A stretch of 64,000 nucleotides of DNA from Hymenobacter oligotrophus (GCF_003574965.1 NZ_CP032317.1:2294001-2358000), one strand, 5' to 3'. Positions 6,857 through 16,121 are shown, counted from the first letter of the stretch. Translations and numbers: made by a program. The notes: a model not told the origin generated them from the sequence alone.

Positions 6857-9826
6857 GTGAAAAAACCAATCCTGCTCCTGCTGCCGGCCGCCGTGGCGCT
6901 TGGCCTGATGCAGTGCCAGCTCAGCAAAACGGCCGCTACCGCCACTAGCCCCCAGCCCCCGGCGGCAGCCGAGGCACCTAGGGCCAAAGAATACAAGTAC
7001 ACCACCGTGGAGGGCGACCCGCTGAAAACGCGCATCTACACCCTCGAGAACGGCCTGACGGTGTACCTCTCCGACTACGACGATGCGCCGCGCATCCAAA
7101 CGTACGTAGCGGTGCGGGCCGGCTCCAAAAACGACCCGGCCGATGCTACCGGCCTTGCGCACTACCTCGAGCACATGGTGTTTAAAGGTACCTCGCGCCT
7201 AGGTGCCCAGAACTTTGAGGCCGAACGAGCCGAGCTGCAGAAGATAGAAGGCCTGTACGAGAAGTACCGCGGCACCCGCGACGCGGCGCAGCGCAAAGCG
7301 TTGTACCACCAGATCGACTCCATCTCGAGCGTGGCGGCGAAGTACGCCGTGGCCAACGAGTACGACAAGCTGATGGGCGCCATTGGCGCGAAAGGCTCGA
7401 ACGCTTACACCTCGGTGGAGCAGACGGTGTACCAAGAGGATATTCCGTCGAACCAGATCGAGAAATGGGCCTCGGTGCAGGCCGAGCGGTTTGGCGAACT
7501 GGTGCCGCGCTTGTTCCACACCGAGCTGGAGGCTGTGTACGAGGAGAAAAACCGCGGCCTCGACAACGACTTCAACAAGGAGTTTGAGGCCATGAATGCT
7601 TCCCTTTTCAAGAAGCACCAATACGGCACCCAGACCACCATCGGCACGATTGAGCACCTGCAGAACCCGTCCATCACGGAGATTAAGCGGTATTTCAACA
7701 AGTACTACGTGCCCAACAACATGGCCGTGGCCATGAGCGGCGACCTGGACTTCGACCAGACCATCCGCATTGTTGACCAGTTCTTTGGCAAGCTGGAGCG
7801 CAAGCCCCTGCCCGACTTTGTGCCGGCCGGCGAGGAGCCCATTGCGGCGCCCATTGTAAAGGAGATAAAAGGCCCCAACGCCGAAAACGTGATGTTGGGC
7901 TTCCGCTTTCCGGGCACGGCTACCAAGGATGCGTTGGTGCTGCGCATGATCGACAAGATCCTGACGAACGGCCAGGCCGGCCTCATCGACCTGAACCTGA
8001 ACCAGAAGCAGGCTGTACTGGAAGCCGCTTCGTTTACCGACATCAACAACGACTACAGCACGCACGTGCTGTACGGCACGCCCCGCCAAGGCCAGAGCCT
8101 CGACCAAGTGCGCAACCTGCTGCTGGCCCAACTGGATAAGGTGAAGAAGGGCGACTTCCCGGAGTGGCTGATTCCGGCCATCATCAACAACGAGCAGTTG
8201 CAGCGCATCAAGAGCTACGAAAGCAACGAGGCACGCGCCGGCGCCTTTGTGGCGGCCTTTGTGGCCCGCGAAAACTGGAAAGACTACCTGCAGCAGTTCG
8301 AGGACTTCGGCAAGATTACCAAGGAGGATGTAATGCGCGTGGCCAACCAATACTACGGCCCCGGCTACGCCCTCGTGTACAAGCGCACCGGCAAAGACAC
8401 CAACACGCCCAAAGTAATTAAGCCGGCCATTACGCCCGTGCCCGTAAACCGCGACGCGGCTTCGGATTACTACAAGCAGGTAGTGGGCATGCCCTCGCCC
8501 GAGCTGCAGCCGGTGTTCGTCGATTACAAGAAGGACATTCAGCAAACGGAGCTGAAGCCCGGCCTGCCGCTGCACTACACCCAGAATAAGGAGAACGGCC
8601 TGTTCTCGCTGTACTACGTGCTCGACCTAGGCACCAACAACGACCCCAAGCTTGGCCTCGCGGCCGACTACCTGCAGTACTTGGGCACGGGCAAGTACTC
8701 GGCCGCCCAACTGCAGCAGGAGTTTTACAAGCTCGGCTGCTCGTTTGGCGTGCAAAGCGGCCCCGACCGCGTGTTCGTGAGCCTTTCGGGCCTCGATAAG
8801 AACTTGGAGCCGGCCTTGCAGCTGTTCGAGCAGTTGCTTGCCAACCCCACCCCCGACGCCGACGCCCTGAAAAACATGGTGGCCGGTGTGCTGAAAAACC
8901 GCCAGGATGCCAAGCTGAACAAAGGCGTGATTCTGCAGCAGGCCATGGTGAACTACGCCAAGTACGGCCCCAACAACCCCTTCACGAACATTGTAAGCGA
9001 GAAGGAGCTGAAGGCGCTGAAGCCGCAGGATTTGATCGGCCGCATCAAGCAGCTGCCCACCTACCAGCACCGCGTGCTGTACTATGGCCCGCGCGGCACC
9101 CAGGAGCTGCAAAGCACGTTGGTAACCCAGCACAAGGTTCCGGCTAAGCTAATTCCCACTCCGCCTACCAAGGAGTTTGGCGAGCAGCCGCTGAAAGACC
9201 GCCGCGTGTACTGGACCGACTACAACATGGTACAGGCCGAAATTCTGTTCCTGAGCAAGCGCGACGCCTACGACCCCAAGCTGGTGCCCACCGTAAGCCT
9301 CTACAACGAGTACTTCGGCGGCAACATGGGCTCCATCGTGTTTCAGGAGCTGCGCGAATCGAAGGCCCTGGCGTACTCGGCCACTTCGCGCTACGCCAAC
9401 GCCGACAAGCAGGGTCGCTCCAACTACCAGCTCAGCTACATTGGCACGCAAGCCGATAAGCTGCCCGAGGCCATGGCCGGCATGCAAACCCTGCTGAACG
9501 ACATGCCCATGGCCGAGGCCAACCTGAACATTGCCCGCCAGAGCATCCGCAACAGCATTGCCACGGAGCGCATCACCAAGTCGGATATTCTGTTCAGCTA
9601 CGAGCGGGCCCGGCGCCTAGGTCTTGACTACGACTTGCGCCGCGACATCTACGAGCAGACCCAAAACATGAGCCTCGCCGACCTCAAGAAGTTTCAGGAA
9701 GCCAAGGTGAAAGACCAGCCGCAAACCATCCTGGTTATCGGCTCGAAGGACCGTCTGAACTTTAAGGAACTAGCCAAATACGGCGAGGTGAAACAGCTCA
9801 CGCTAAAGGAAATTTTCGGGTACTAA
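6857..9826 (+). CDS. M16 family metallopeptidase, two-domain lipoprotein
   Basis: 989 residues from GTG 6857 (MKKPILLLLPAAVALGLMQC). The lipobox-like Cys20 suggests a lipoprotein facing the periplasm. The inverted zinc motif is HYLEH at 102-106, and the distal Glu lies in LEAVYEEKNRG about 75 residues later. A second, inactive-type M16 half follows after about residue 540. This is the usual two-half layout of periplasmic M16 peptidases, which degrade peptides inside a closed chamber. The longer frame upstream starts inside the R1 repeat and before the promoter box, so GTG with a clean signal peptide is preferred. It is a single-gene unit bounded on both sides by R1 repeats. Confidence 0.93.
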   Translation: MKKPILLLLPAAVALGLMQCQLSKTAATATSPQPPAAAEAPRAKEYKYTTVEGDPLKTRIYTLENGLTVYLSDYDDAPRIQTYVAVRAGSKNDPADATGLAHYLEHMVFKGTSRLGAQNFEAERAELQKIEGLYEKYRGTRDAAQRKALYHQIDSISSVAAKYAVANEYDKLMGAIGAKGSNAYTSVEQTVYQEDIPSNQIEKWASVQAERFGELVPRLFHTELEAVYEEKNRGLDNDFNKEFEAMNASLFKKHQYGTQTTIGTIEHLQNPSITEIKRYFNKYYVPNNMAVAMSGDLDFDQTIRIVDQFFGKLERKPLPDFVPAGEEPIAAPIVKEIKGPNAENVMLGFRFPGTATKDALVLRMIDKILTNGQAGLIDLNLNQKQAVLEAASFTDINNDYSTHVLYGTPRQGQSLDQVRNLLLAQLDKVKKGDFPEWLIPAIINNEQLQRIKSYESNEARAGAFVAAFVARENWKDYLQQFEDFGKITKEDVMRVANQYYGPGYALVYKRTGKDTNTPKVIKPAITPVPVNRDAASDYYKQVVGMPSPELQPVFVDYKKDIQQTELKPGLPLHYTQNKENGLFSLYYVLDLGTNNDPKLGLAADYLQYLGTGKYSAAQLQQEFYKLGCSFGVQSGPDRVFVSLSGLDKNLEPALQLFEQLLANPTPDADALKNMVAGVLKNRQDAKLNKGVILQQAMVNYAKYGPNNPFTNIVSEKELKALKPQDLIGRIKQLPTYQHRVLYYGPRGTQELQSTLVTQHKVPAKLIPTPPTKEFGEQPLKDRRVYWTDYNMVQAEILFLSKRDAYDPKLVPTVSLYNEYFGGNMGSIVFQELRESKALAYSATSRYANADKQGRSNYQLSYIGTQADKLPEAMAGMQTLLNDMPMAEANLNIARQSIRNSIATERITKSDILFSYERARRLGLDYDLRRDIYEQTQNMSLADLKKFQEAKVKDQPQTILVIGSKDRLNFKELAKYGEVKQLTLKEIFGY

Positions 9827-9830
9827 ACGA

Positions 9831-9900
9831 CAGAACAACCAGCTCCTCTCCTCAGATGAGGAGGGGACGCCGCAACGCAGTTGCGGCTGGGGTGGTTGAC
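9831..9900 (+). repeat. R1 repeat, left member of a second pair
   Basis: Starts CAGAACAACC like the R1 arm at 6800, continues with a hairpin around CTCAGATGAG, then a GCAAC-GTTGC stem, and ends inward with GGCTGGGGTGGTT. It is clearly the same family as 6175-6250 but diverged in the hairpin loops. It starts 4 nt after the M16 stop. Confidence 0.75.
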
Positions 9901-9927
9901 CTCGTGGCAGATAGTAACCTCAACCCA

Positions 9928-10032
9928 AAAGGAACGTCATGTCGAGCCCCGTCGAGACATCTCGCCGAATAGTAATTACTGTCTAGCGTTAGCACGTGAG
10001 ATGTCTCGACAAGCTCGACATGACGTTCCTTT
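9928..10032. repeat. R2 palindrome nested inside the second R1 pair
   Basis: Two inverted arms (9928-9963 and 9998-10032) match perfectly over 20 and 12 bases and differ only in a 3-4 nt centre. Each arm begins AAAGGAACGTCATGTCGAGC when read inward. About 34 nt separate them. This is a different repeat family from R1, lodged between the two R1 arms where the first pair carries a DUF559 gene. Confidence 0.8.
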
Positions 10033-10076
10033 ATCAGACGAGTTGGTCGCCCTAGGTGGCGTCAGTCCAACGATTG

Positions 10077-10131
10077 TCAACCACCCCGCCCTACGGGCAC
10101 CCCTCCTCATCTGAGGAGGGGAGTTTCGTTC
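10077..10131 (-). repeat. R1 repeat, right member of the second pair
   Basis: Reverse-complement partner of 9846-9900: the CTCATCTGAG hairpin flanked by CCCCTC/GAGGGG, then GGCGGGGTGGTTGAC pointing inward. Divergence from the left arm is larger than in the DUF559 pair. Confidence 0.75.
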
Positions 10132-10148
10132 AGCTTCGCTTTTACCGC

Positions 10149-10184
10149 AAAGGGCCGGCACCACCTGGGTGCCGGCCCTTTTGC
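10149..10184 (+). terminator. Rho-independent terminator
   Basis: A 14-bp stem (10149-10162 with 10168-10181), loop ACCTG, followed by TTTT. It lies just past the R1/R2 block and would stop readthrough from the M16 gene before icd. Confidence 0.85.
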
Positions 10185-10403
10185 TTGTGCGGGGGCACCT
10201 AAGGCAGCTGTGGTTGCCTAACCAAGCTGGGGGCGCAACGGCGCATATACGACATTTTTTTCAAACACTTGTTTGGGCCCAATTAATGTCGGTGCTTTGC
10301 ATCCGCTTAGGGCCAAACGCGCTGGCTGAGCCGGCTCTTTGGCCCGTTTAGTTTCTTCACCAAACACCCTTAACCCCGGCGTCATCTACTGACAACGTAA
10401 CAT

Positions 10404-11669
10404 ATGGCAGACCAGAAGATTACCATCAAGAACGGCAAACTCAACGTTCCTGACCGCCCCATCATCCCGTTCATCGAAGGCGACGGTACCGGTCCGGACA
10501 TCTGGGCTGCCTCGGTGCGCGTATTCGACGCCGCCGTTGAAAAGGCATACGGCGGACAGCGCAAGATTGAGTGGAAAGAGGTGCTGGCCGGCGAAAAGTC
10601 GTTCAAGCAACTCAACAACTGGCTGCCCAACGAAACCCTCGATGCCTTCCGCGAATACCTCGTGGGCATCAAAGGCCCCCTCACCACGCCCGTAGGCGGT
10701 GGCATTCGCTCGCTGAACGTGGCCCTGCGCCAGGAGCTCGACCTGTACGCCTGCGTACGCCCGGTGCGCTGGTTCCAGGGCGTGCCTTCGCCCGTGAAGC
10801 ACCCGGAGCTGACCGACATGGTCATCTTCCGCGAAAACACCGAAGACATCTACGCCGGCATTGAGTACATGAACGGCACGCCGCAGGCCCAGAAAATGCT
10901 GGAATTCCTGCAAGACGAGATGGGCGTAAAGAAAATTCGCTTCCCCGAGTCGTCGTCGTTCGGCATCAAGCCCGTTTCGAAGGAGGGCACCGAGCGCCTC
11001 GTGCGCGCTGCCATCCAGTACGCACTGGACAACAAGCGCGAGTCGGTGACGATTGTCCACAAGGGCAACATCATGAAGTTCACCGAGGGAGCCTTCAAGA
11101 CCTGGGGCTACGAGCTGGCCGAACGCGAGTTTGGCGACCGGGTATTCACCTGGGCGCAGTACGATAAGCTGGCCGCCAAGCACGGCCAGGACGCGGCCAA
11201 CACCCACATGAAGAACGAGCTGGCCTCGGGCAAGATCCTCATCAAGGACAGCATCGCCGATGCCTTCCTGCAGCAGATCCTGCTCCGCCCCTCCGACTAC
11301 GACGTGGTGGCCACCCTGAACTTGAACGGCGACTACATCTCCGACGCCCTCGCCGCTATCGTCGGCGGCATCGGCATCGCGCCGGGCGCCAACATCAACT
11401 ACGTTACCGGCCACGCCATCTTCGAAGCTACCCACGGCACCGCGCCCAAGTACGCCGGCCTCGACAAGGTGAACCCCGGTTCGGTAATCCTGTCGGGTGC
11501 CCTGATGCTGGAGCACATGGGCTGGCAGGAAGCCGCCGACCTGATCTACAAAGGTCTGGAAGCCGCCATTGCCGACAAGCGCGTTACCTACGACTTCGAA
11601 CGCCTGATGGAGGGTGCTACCTTGCTGAAGTGCTCGGAGTTCGGCGAGGAAATCGTGAAGAACATGTAA
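10404..11669 (+). CDS. icd: NADP-dependent isocitrate dehydrogenase
   Basis: 421 residues; oxidises isocitrate to 2-oxoglutarate and CO2 in the citric acid cycle, as a cytoplasmic dimer. The homodimeric bacterial type is recognisable from [16 protein letters not shown] near the N-terminus, [20 protein letters not shown] around 93-112 (the substrate serine and arginines), [14 protein letters not shown] around 142-155, and the cofactor region [23 protein letters not shown] around 353-375. The ATG is the only sensible start ([13 protein letters not shown]). It is monocistronic, with terminators on both sides. There is no CCTAGG in the gene. Confidence 0.97.
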   Translation: MADQKITIKNGKLNVPDRPIIPFIEGDGTGPDIWAASVRVFDAAVEKAYGGQRKIEWKEVLAGEKSFKQLNNWLPNETLDAFREYLVGIKGPLTTPVGGGIRSLNVALRQELDLYACVRPVRWFQGVPSPVKHPELTDMVIFRENTEDIYAGIEYMNGTPQAQKMLEFLQDEMGVKKIRFPESSSFGIKPVSKEGTERLVRAAIQYALDNKRESVTIVHKGNIMKFTEGAFKTWGYELAEREFGDRVFTWAQYDKLAAKHGQDAANTHMKNELASGKILIKDSIADAFLQQILLRPSDYDVVATLNLNGDYISDALAAIVGGIGIAPGANINYVTGHAIFEATHGTAPKYAGLDKVNPGSVILSGALMLEHMGWQEAADLIYKGLEAAIADKRVTYDFERLMEGATLLKCSEFGEEIVKNM

Positions 11670-11694
11670 TTCCGCTGACCTAAGTCAGTAACCC

Positions 11695-11732
11695 AAAAAC
11701 CCCGCGTTGGCTTCGGCCGGCGCGGGGTTTTT
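11695..11732 (+). terminator. icd terminator
   Basis: A 12-bp stem AAAAACCCCGCG / CGCGGGGTTTTT with a 14-nt loop, 25 nt after the icd stop, ending in a T run. Confidence 0.9.
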
Positions 11733-11917
11733 GTTTTCGGTTTTGAAGATAATCGGCCTGATCCAGCCAAGGGCTACCGGGAGGCCAAACCCAGCACGCC
11801 GACTATACTCTCAGGCTGTAATCGGCAGCTCCTACCTAGGGCGTTCTGCAACGGGCAGCTGCCCAGTTCGCGCTTCGGGCGCAAGGCACTTTGGTTTGCC
11901 AGGCAAGCGGGTTGTGC

Positions 11918-12649
11918 TTACTGATCCTCGATTACATCGAAGGCCAGCTGCTCGGTGGGGGCGGCACTGGCTTCGGTGGAGCCACGCAGCACCAAGGAAT
12001 ACGTTTTGCCCGGCTCGAGCGCGGCGCTTTGCACAAACAACGGTGCCTGTGGGTAGGCGGCGCGCGTTACGTTGAGCCGGTACGTGCGGGCATCCACGGC
12101 CTGGTAGCCGGTTACGGCACCCCAGGCCACCTCGGTGTAAAACGCCGTGCTGGTTTGCCGATCTTCGATGCGCACGGGCGTAGACTGCGAAGCAATGTTG
12201 ACAACCCGAATGTGCGCTTTGCCGGCTACCGGGGCGGGCACGGCAGTTGCTTCTTCTACCACCAACGCGGTATGGTGCAAGCTACCAGCAGTGCGCGTAA
12301 ACAAGGAGTAGCGCTTGCTCTCGGCAATGGGCAAAGCGCTGAACTGCACCCACTGCGTACCGCCGCCCGATGCCGAGGGCAGCATAATCTGCACGAAATG
12401 CTCGCCGGCCGCTACCGGCTGGTAAGGCGTGGCTTTGCCCACGGCCGCTCCGGGCCCTACGGTTTTGCCGCCTACGTACAGCTGTATTTCGCCCGCAACG
12501 GGCTGGCTGGCAGTGAGGTTGTTGACGATGCGCACGTAACCTTGCGGAGCGGGTTTGGGCGCGGGCGCATCCGATTTGTCGGAGGAGCAGGATTGGCCGA
12601 GCAAGGCAGCGGCACCGAGGGTAGTCAGGTACAGTAAACGAGTGTTCAT
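11918..12649 (-). CDS. DUF4397-domain lipoprotein
   Basis: 243 residues from the ATG at 12649. The N-terminus MNTRLLYLTTLGAAALLGQSC ends at a lipobox-like Cys21, followed by charged SSDKSD as in Bacteroidota surface lipoproteins. The rest matches the DUF4397 style: GYVRIVNNLTASQPVAGEIQLYVGGK, later HIRVVNIASQSTPVRIEDRQ and a closing GKTYSLVLRGS, i.e. Ig-like beta repeats with R(V/I)VN motifs. Function is unknown; such proteins are usually surface-exposed. Upstream codons in the same frame lack a signal peptide, so the later ATG is preferred. Confidence 0.8.
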   Translation of the reverse strand: MNTRLLYLTTLGAAALLGQSCSSDKSDAPAPKPAPQGYVRIVNNLTASQPVAGEIQLYVGGKTVGPGAAVGKATPYQPVAAGEHFVQIMLPSASGGGTQWVQFSALPIAESKRYSLFTRTAGSLHHTALVVEEATAVPAPVAGKAHIRVVNIASQSTPVRIEDRQTSTAFYTEVAWGAVTGYQAVDARTYRLNVTRAAYPQAPLFVQSAALEPGKTYSLVLRGSTEASAAPTEQLAFDVIEDQ

Positions 12650-13046
12650 AGCAAGTAAAAGGATAGAAACATGCATGGCTGGTAGCCGGCGTAAGGTTGG
12701 CAAGCACCGGGCCACAACCTCGGCTATGCGTAACCCAACGGCCAATGCCAAGCAAAAGCACCTGATTATGAAGCAATAATAATTTATATGCTATATAAGA
12801 TAAATCTACCCCGTAGTCCAACCTCTTGCCCCCCTGGTACCTAGGCAACCTTGGCGCGGGGCGATTTACCTAGGGCACCCGGCGTCGGTGAAGCTAGCCG
12901 ACAAATACACCTGCTACTCATGCACCGCGCGGCGCCCAGCCGACCCCTGTACCGCGTTCTGCCGTAGAACTACGCAACCGCGCCCCCGCACATTGCGGCG
13001 GCCACCACTCGCGGCACCCTACTCCCACAACCTTTCACCCATCATT
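12650..13046. other. Divergent intergenic region
   Basis: About 400 bp between two divergent lipoprotein genes. An AT-rich core at about 12765-12810 is the likely promoter zone for one or both. The 240 nt before the plus-strand gene are open in its frame but give no coherent N-terminus. No RNA or other gene is seen. Confidence 0.45.
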
Positions 13047-13457
13047 ATGAAGAAGACCCTTTTCCTTGCGCTGGCCGCCGCTGCGTTCAGCTTTGCCTCG
13101 TGCACGCAAAACGAGAACTCGGCCGAGCAGCGCACCGTGCAAGACAACACCGACGGCACCGCCGAGGGCGCCCAGCCCGCGCCCGGAACCACCGCCGACC
13201 AATCGGGCGACGGACCGGCCAGCATCGAGGGCACCGACCAGACCACTACCAACAACGGCTCTTCTATTTACGGCGGGCCCACGTCGCGGGCATCTACCCC
13301 AGGCAGTGCCACCTCTACCACGGGCCGCACGGCTACTACTACCAGTGGCTCGGCTACCTCGGGCAGCACCGCCAGCGGTAGCGCAACCGGTACGGGCAGC
13401 GGCACAACATCGGGCACCACTACGGCGGGTACTGGCACGGCCACTACGGCTCAGTAA
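13047..13457 (+). CDS. Low-complexity Ser/Thr/Gly-rich lipoprotein
   Basis: 136 residues from MKKTLFLALAAAAFSFASC, a clean lipoprotein signal with Cys19 followed by TQNENSAEQ. The mature part is disordered: first an acidic segment (DNTDGTAEGAQPAPGTTADQ), then from about residue 75 a tail almost entirely of Ser, Thr, Gly and Ala. There is no domain. It may be a surface or envelope spacer or glycosylation substrate, but that is speculation. The frame is open upstream, yet only this Met gives a signal peptide. Confidence 0.65.
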   Translation: MKKTLFLALAAAAFSFASCTQNENSAEQRTVQDNTDGTAEGAQPAPGTTADQSGDGPASIEGTDQTTTNNGSSIYGGPTSRASTPGSATSTTGRTATTTSGSATSGSTASGSATGTGSGTTSGTTTAGTGTATTAQ

Positions 13458-13480
13458 CCAAGCGGCTACGGGCATTAGCC

Positions 13481-13549
13481 AAGCGCAACACCGCAACAGC
13501 CAAAGCGTCTTCCTAACCGAAGCGCCTTTGCTGTTGCAGTGTTGCGCTT
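13481..13549. terminator. Long hairpin between convergent genes
   Basis: A stem of about 27 bp (13481-13507 with 13523-13549) with one mismatch and one bulge. Its outer 10 bp (AAGCGCAACA/TGTTGCGCTT) are perfect. It abuts the stop codon of the minus-strand DinB-like gene and probably terminates both convergent genes. Confidence 0.7.
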
Positions 13550-14092
13550 CTAATGGATACTCTCATGCCCGGCGCTGGCTTGCAGCACCCGCGCCGTAAC
13601 GAGCAGTTGCCCTAGGTGGCGCATGGTGTGCTCGGCGGCGTGCACCAACAGGCCCAGTACCGTGGAGGGTAGTTGCGCCCGCCCCACGCCGCGCGTTTCT
13701 GTGAGGGTGGCGGGGTCGGTAGCCTGTAGCTGCTGCAGGGCCAGCTTTACTTGCTCATCGAACGCTTGCAGCAGCTCGGCGGTGCTGGCGGTGGCTTGCT
13801 CAGGGTTGCCTTCGGCCCTTAGGTAGGCAAGCTGGGCAGGGCTAAGCTGCTCGGCGCGGGCGTAGGTAAGCAGGCGGTCGAGCACGCCGGCGAGGTGCTG
13901 CAAATGAAAACCTACCGAGGCCACGCCGGCGGGCCGGTGCCACAGCAGCGCATCAGGAAAATTCAGTAACGCCGCTTCAAGCTCTTCGCGGGCTTGCAGC
14001 AGGGCGTGCGCCACGGGTTGAAGCAGCGCAGGCATATTGGGCAAAGGGCCGCGCAGCCAGACTTCGGGCGGGGTAGCAGCAGGAGTATTCAT
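13550..14092 (-). CDS. DinB-like (YfiT-superfamily) metal-binding protein
   Basis: 180 residues from MNTPAATPPEVWL. The four-helix bundle pattern of DinB/YfiT proteins is visible: VGFHLQHLAGVLDRLLTYA at about residues 60-78 gives the first histidines, and HAAEHTMRHLGQLLVTARVL near 150-170 gives HxxxH followed by GQ. The histidines would bind a divalent metal. Relatives are thiol transferases or stress-induced proteins; which one applies here cannot be told. The frame extends upstream without a coherent start. It faces away from the aminotransferase gene. Confidence 0.8.
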   Translation of the reverse strand: MNTPAATPPEVWLRGPLPNMPALLQPVAHALLQAREELEAALLNFPDALLWHRPAGVASVGFHLQHLAGVLDRLLTYARAEQLSPAQLAYLRAEGNPEQATASTAELLQAFDEQVKLALQQLQATDPATLTETRGVGRAQLPSTVLGLLVHAAEHTMRHLGQLLVTARVLQASAGHESIH

Positions 14093-14301
14093 GGGGCGTA
14101 ACCGGTAAGTGATGCGCTTGTTACCGCGCTTGCAGCACCAGAGTTGCACCTTAGCTGGTACCCCAAAAAAGCATTCAAACCGGTTGTTCCTTTTCTTGTG
14201 CGGCCAAACCAAGCCATGTAAAGGCAAACTTCGGAGGGGCATTCTGAAGCAAACATGAAGACATAGCTGCCGTTGGGCTTTCGGTGCGGGTGGTGGCGCT
14301 G

Positions 14302-14309
14302 TATTTTTG
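14302..14309 (+). promoter_or_regulatory. -7 box (TATTTTTG) directly before an ATG
   Basis: A TAnnTTTG match ending 5 nt before the ATG at 14315. Initiation 5-7 nt downstream of the box would make a leaderless transcript. It fixes the start codon. Confidence 0.5.
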
Positions 14310-14314
14310 TGGTT

Positions 14315-15514
14315 ATGCTCCAAGTTTCTTCGCGCGGCGTGGCCATGCCCATGTCGCCTTACCGCAAGCTTACGCCCTACGCCGATGCCGCCAAGGCCCG
14401 TGGCACCAAGGTATACCACCTCAACATTGGCCAGCCCGACATCGAAACGCCGCCTGAGGTAATGGCCGCGGTGCAGCAAGCCAATATTCGGGTGCTGGAG
14501 TACAGCCACGGCGCGGGCAACCTGAGCTACCGACACAAGCTGGCGCAGTATTACCAGCGGGTTGGCATCGAGGTAGCGGCTTCAGAAATCATCGTAACGG
14601 CGGGCGGCTCGGAGGCTATTTTGTTTGCCTTCCTGAGCTGCCTGAACCCCGGCGACGAGGTGATTGTACCGGAGCCCTACTACGGCGCCTATACAGCGTT
14701 TGCCATTGCGGCCGGCGTGCACATCGTGCCCGTTACGGCGCACATCGAAACCGGCTTTGCCCTGCCGCCCATTGCTGAGCTGGAGGCCCGCGTTACCGAA
14801 CGCACCAAAGCCGTGCTGCTCTGCAACCCCAACAACCCTACCGGCTACGTGTACACGCGCCGCGAGCTGGAGGAGCTGCTGGCATTGTGCGAACGGCACC
14901 ACCTGTTTCTGCTTTCCGACGAAGCTTACCGCGAGTTTTGCTACGACGCGCCCTACGTTAGCGCCTTGCACCTAGGGCCGGCTGCCGAGGAGCACGTGGT
15001 GCTGCTCGATACCATTTCGAAGCGCTACAGCGCCTGCGGGGCGCGCATTGGCGCGTTGGTAACAAAAAACAAAGCCGTGTACGATGCGGCCTTCAAGTTT
15101 GCGCAAATGCGCGTGAGCCCGCCCGGCCTGGCGCAACTGCTGGGCGAAGCCGCCGCCGAGCTGCCCGAGACGTACTTCGACCACACCAAAGCCGAGTACC
15201 AAACCCGCCGCGACCGAATGGTGCAGCGCCTGCAAGCCATGCCCGGCGTGCAGTGCCCCGTACCGGGCGGCGCGTTCTACGTAATGCCCAGCCTGCCCAT
15301 CGACGATGCCGAACGCTTTGCCAAGTGGCTACTCGAGGAGTTTGAATACCTAGGCCAGACGGTTATGCTTTCGCCGGCTACCGGTTTCTACGCCACGCCC
15401 GGCATCGGCCGGCAAGAGGTACGCTTGGCCTACGTGCTGAATTTGGAGGCCATTGATGCCGCCATGGAATGCCTGGCCAAGGCGCTGGAGGTATACCCTG
15501 GCCGGCAGCAGTAG
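14315..15514 (+). CDS. Pyridoxal-phosphate aminotransferase, class I/II
   Basis: 399 residues, cytoplasmic. Fold-type I aminotransferase features: YHLNIGQPDIETP near 37-49, the PLP-phosphate-binding VTAGGSEAILFAF near 105-117, NPNNPTGYV near 172-180, the Asp-containing LLSDEAYREF near 202-211, and the Schiff-base lysine K236 in TISKRYSACGARIG. The C-terminal Arg that binds the substrate carboxylate fits in GRQEVRLAYV. It resembles the aspartate/aromatic subgroup; the substrate cannot be fixed by eye. Translation starts at the ATG right after a promoter box, so the 14 residues encoded upstream in frame are excluded. Confidence 0.9.
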   Translation: MLQVSSRGVAMPMSPYRKLTPYADAAKARGTKVYHLNIGQPDIETPPEVMAAVQQANIRVLEYSHGAGNLSYRHKLAQYYQRVGIEVAASEIIVTAGGSEAILFAFLSCLNPGDEVIVPEPYYGAYTAFAIAAGVHIVPVTAHIETGFALPPIAELEARVTERTKAVLLCNPNNPTGYVYTRRELEELLALCERHHLFLLSDEAYREFCYDAPYVSALHLGPAAEEHVVLLDTISKRYSACGARIGALVTKNKAVYDAAFKFAQMRVSPPGLAQLLGEAAAELPETYFDHTKAEYQTRRDRMVQRLQAMPGVQCPVPGGAFYVMPSLPIDDAERFAKWLLEEFEYLGQTVMLSPATGFYATPGIGRQEVRLAYVLNLEAIDAAMECLAKALEVYPGRQQ

Positions 15515-15575
15515 CCAGCCACCTAGGCGCACAAAGAATTGCGTGCTTATGCGCCCGAAGCCCATGCGTGCGTTG

Positions 15576-15583
15576 TAACTTCG
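15576..15583 (+). promoter_or_regulatory. -7-like box (TAACTTCG)
   Basis: A TAnnTT(T/C)G variant 25 nt before the ATG at 15609. The same variant lies 26 nt before the ATG at 17344. Confidence 0.4.
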
Positions 15584-15608
15584 GATGCTCCCCTACTTAC
15601 CGCTTTCC

Positions 15609-16121
15609 ATGCCGTTGGCTCGTTTCGCTTTCCTTCTTCCGTTGGGCCTAGGTCTGCTGCTCAGCAGCGCCACTTTGCCCACGCCGCCTGCTTCCCGCTA
15701 CCAACTCACGATGCGCCTCAACGGCGGGGCCATCGTTACCGATTCAATCGGCTCGCGCTTTACGGCCTCCAGCGGGGCCGGCAAGGTGCTCACGCTGTCC
15801 ATCGTGCGGGCTGATTTTCCGGACGATGTTGGCTTGTCAATCCTCGTTGATGAGTTTAAGCCGCAGCCCGGCGTTTACCGGTTCAAGGAAATCCTAAGCG
15901 GGCACGTGCGCGAGGCCTATTACCGCGCCGACGACGTAACCGCCGAATCGAAAGCCTGCGGGGTAAACGACGGCGAAGTGCGCATCACGGCCGTGGATAC
16001 CAAAGCCCACACCCTCACCGGCACGTACCGCGCGGTGCTGTGCCAAACCAACAGCAGCCGGGCCAAAGCCAAGCGGCTAACCTTGGAGGGAAATTTTCAT
16101 TTTCCTTACGAAGTGCGCTAG
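15609..16121 (+). CDS. Secreted hypothetical protein
   Basis: 170 residues from MPLARFAFLLPLGLGLLLSS, a plausible Sec signal peptide. The mature protein is beta-rich: YQLTMRLNGGAIVTDSIGS, VLTLSIVRADFPDD, and a C-terminal TYRAVLCQTNSSRAKAKRLTLEGNFHFPY that looks like the last strand of a beta sandwich. Two cysteines could form a disulfide in the periplasm. I do not recognise a family; similar small proteins in Bacteroidota carry DUF6252-like domains, but this is not firm. A promoter-like box and a terminator make it a one-gene unit. Confidence 0.65.
   Translation: MPLARFAFLLPLGLGLLLSSATLPTPPASRYQLTMRLNGGAIVTDSIGSRFTASSGAGKVLTLSIVRADFPDDVGLSILVDEFKPQPGVYRFKEILSGHVREAYYRADDVTAESKACGVNDGEVRITAVDTKAHTLTGTYRAVLCQTNSSRAKAKRLTLEGNFHFPYEVR

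Noticed and set aside
7199-8575. A long minus-strand open frame (458 codons) opposite the M16 peptidase gene
   Set aside because: It is antisense to a well-supported gene, its product is rich in Val, His, Leu and Gly without any domain, and it arises from the codon bias of the plus strand.
10386-11516. A minus-strand open frame of 376 codons opposite isocitrate dehydrogenase
   Set aside because: Antisense shadow of icd; no recognisable motif, and icd is certain.
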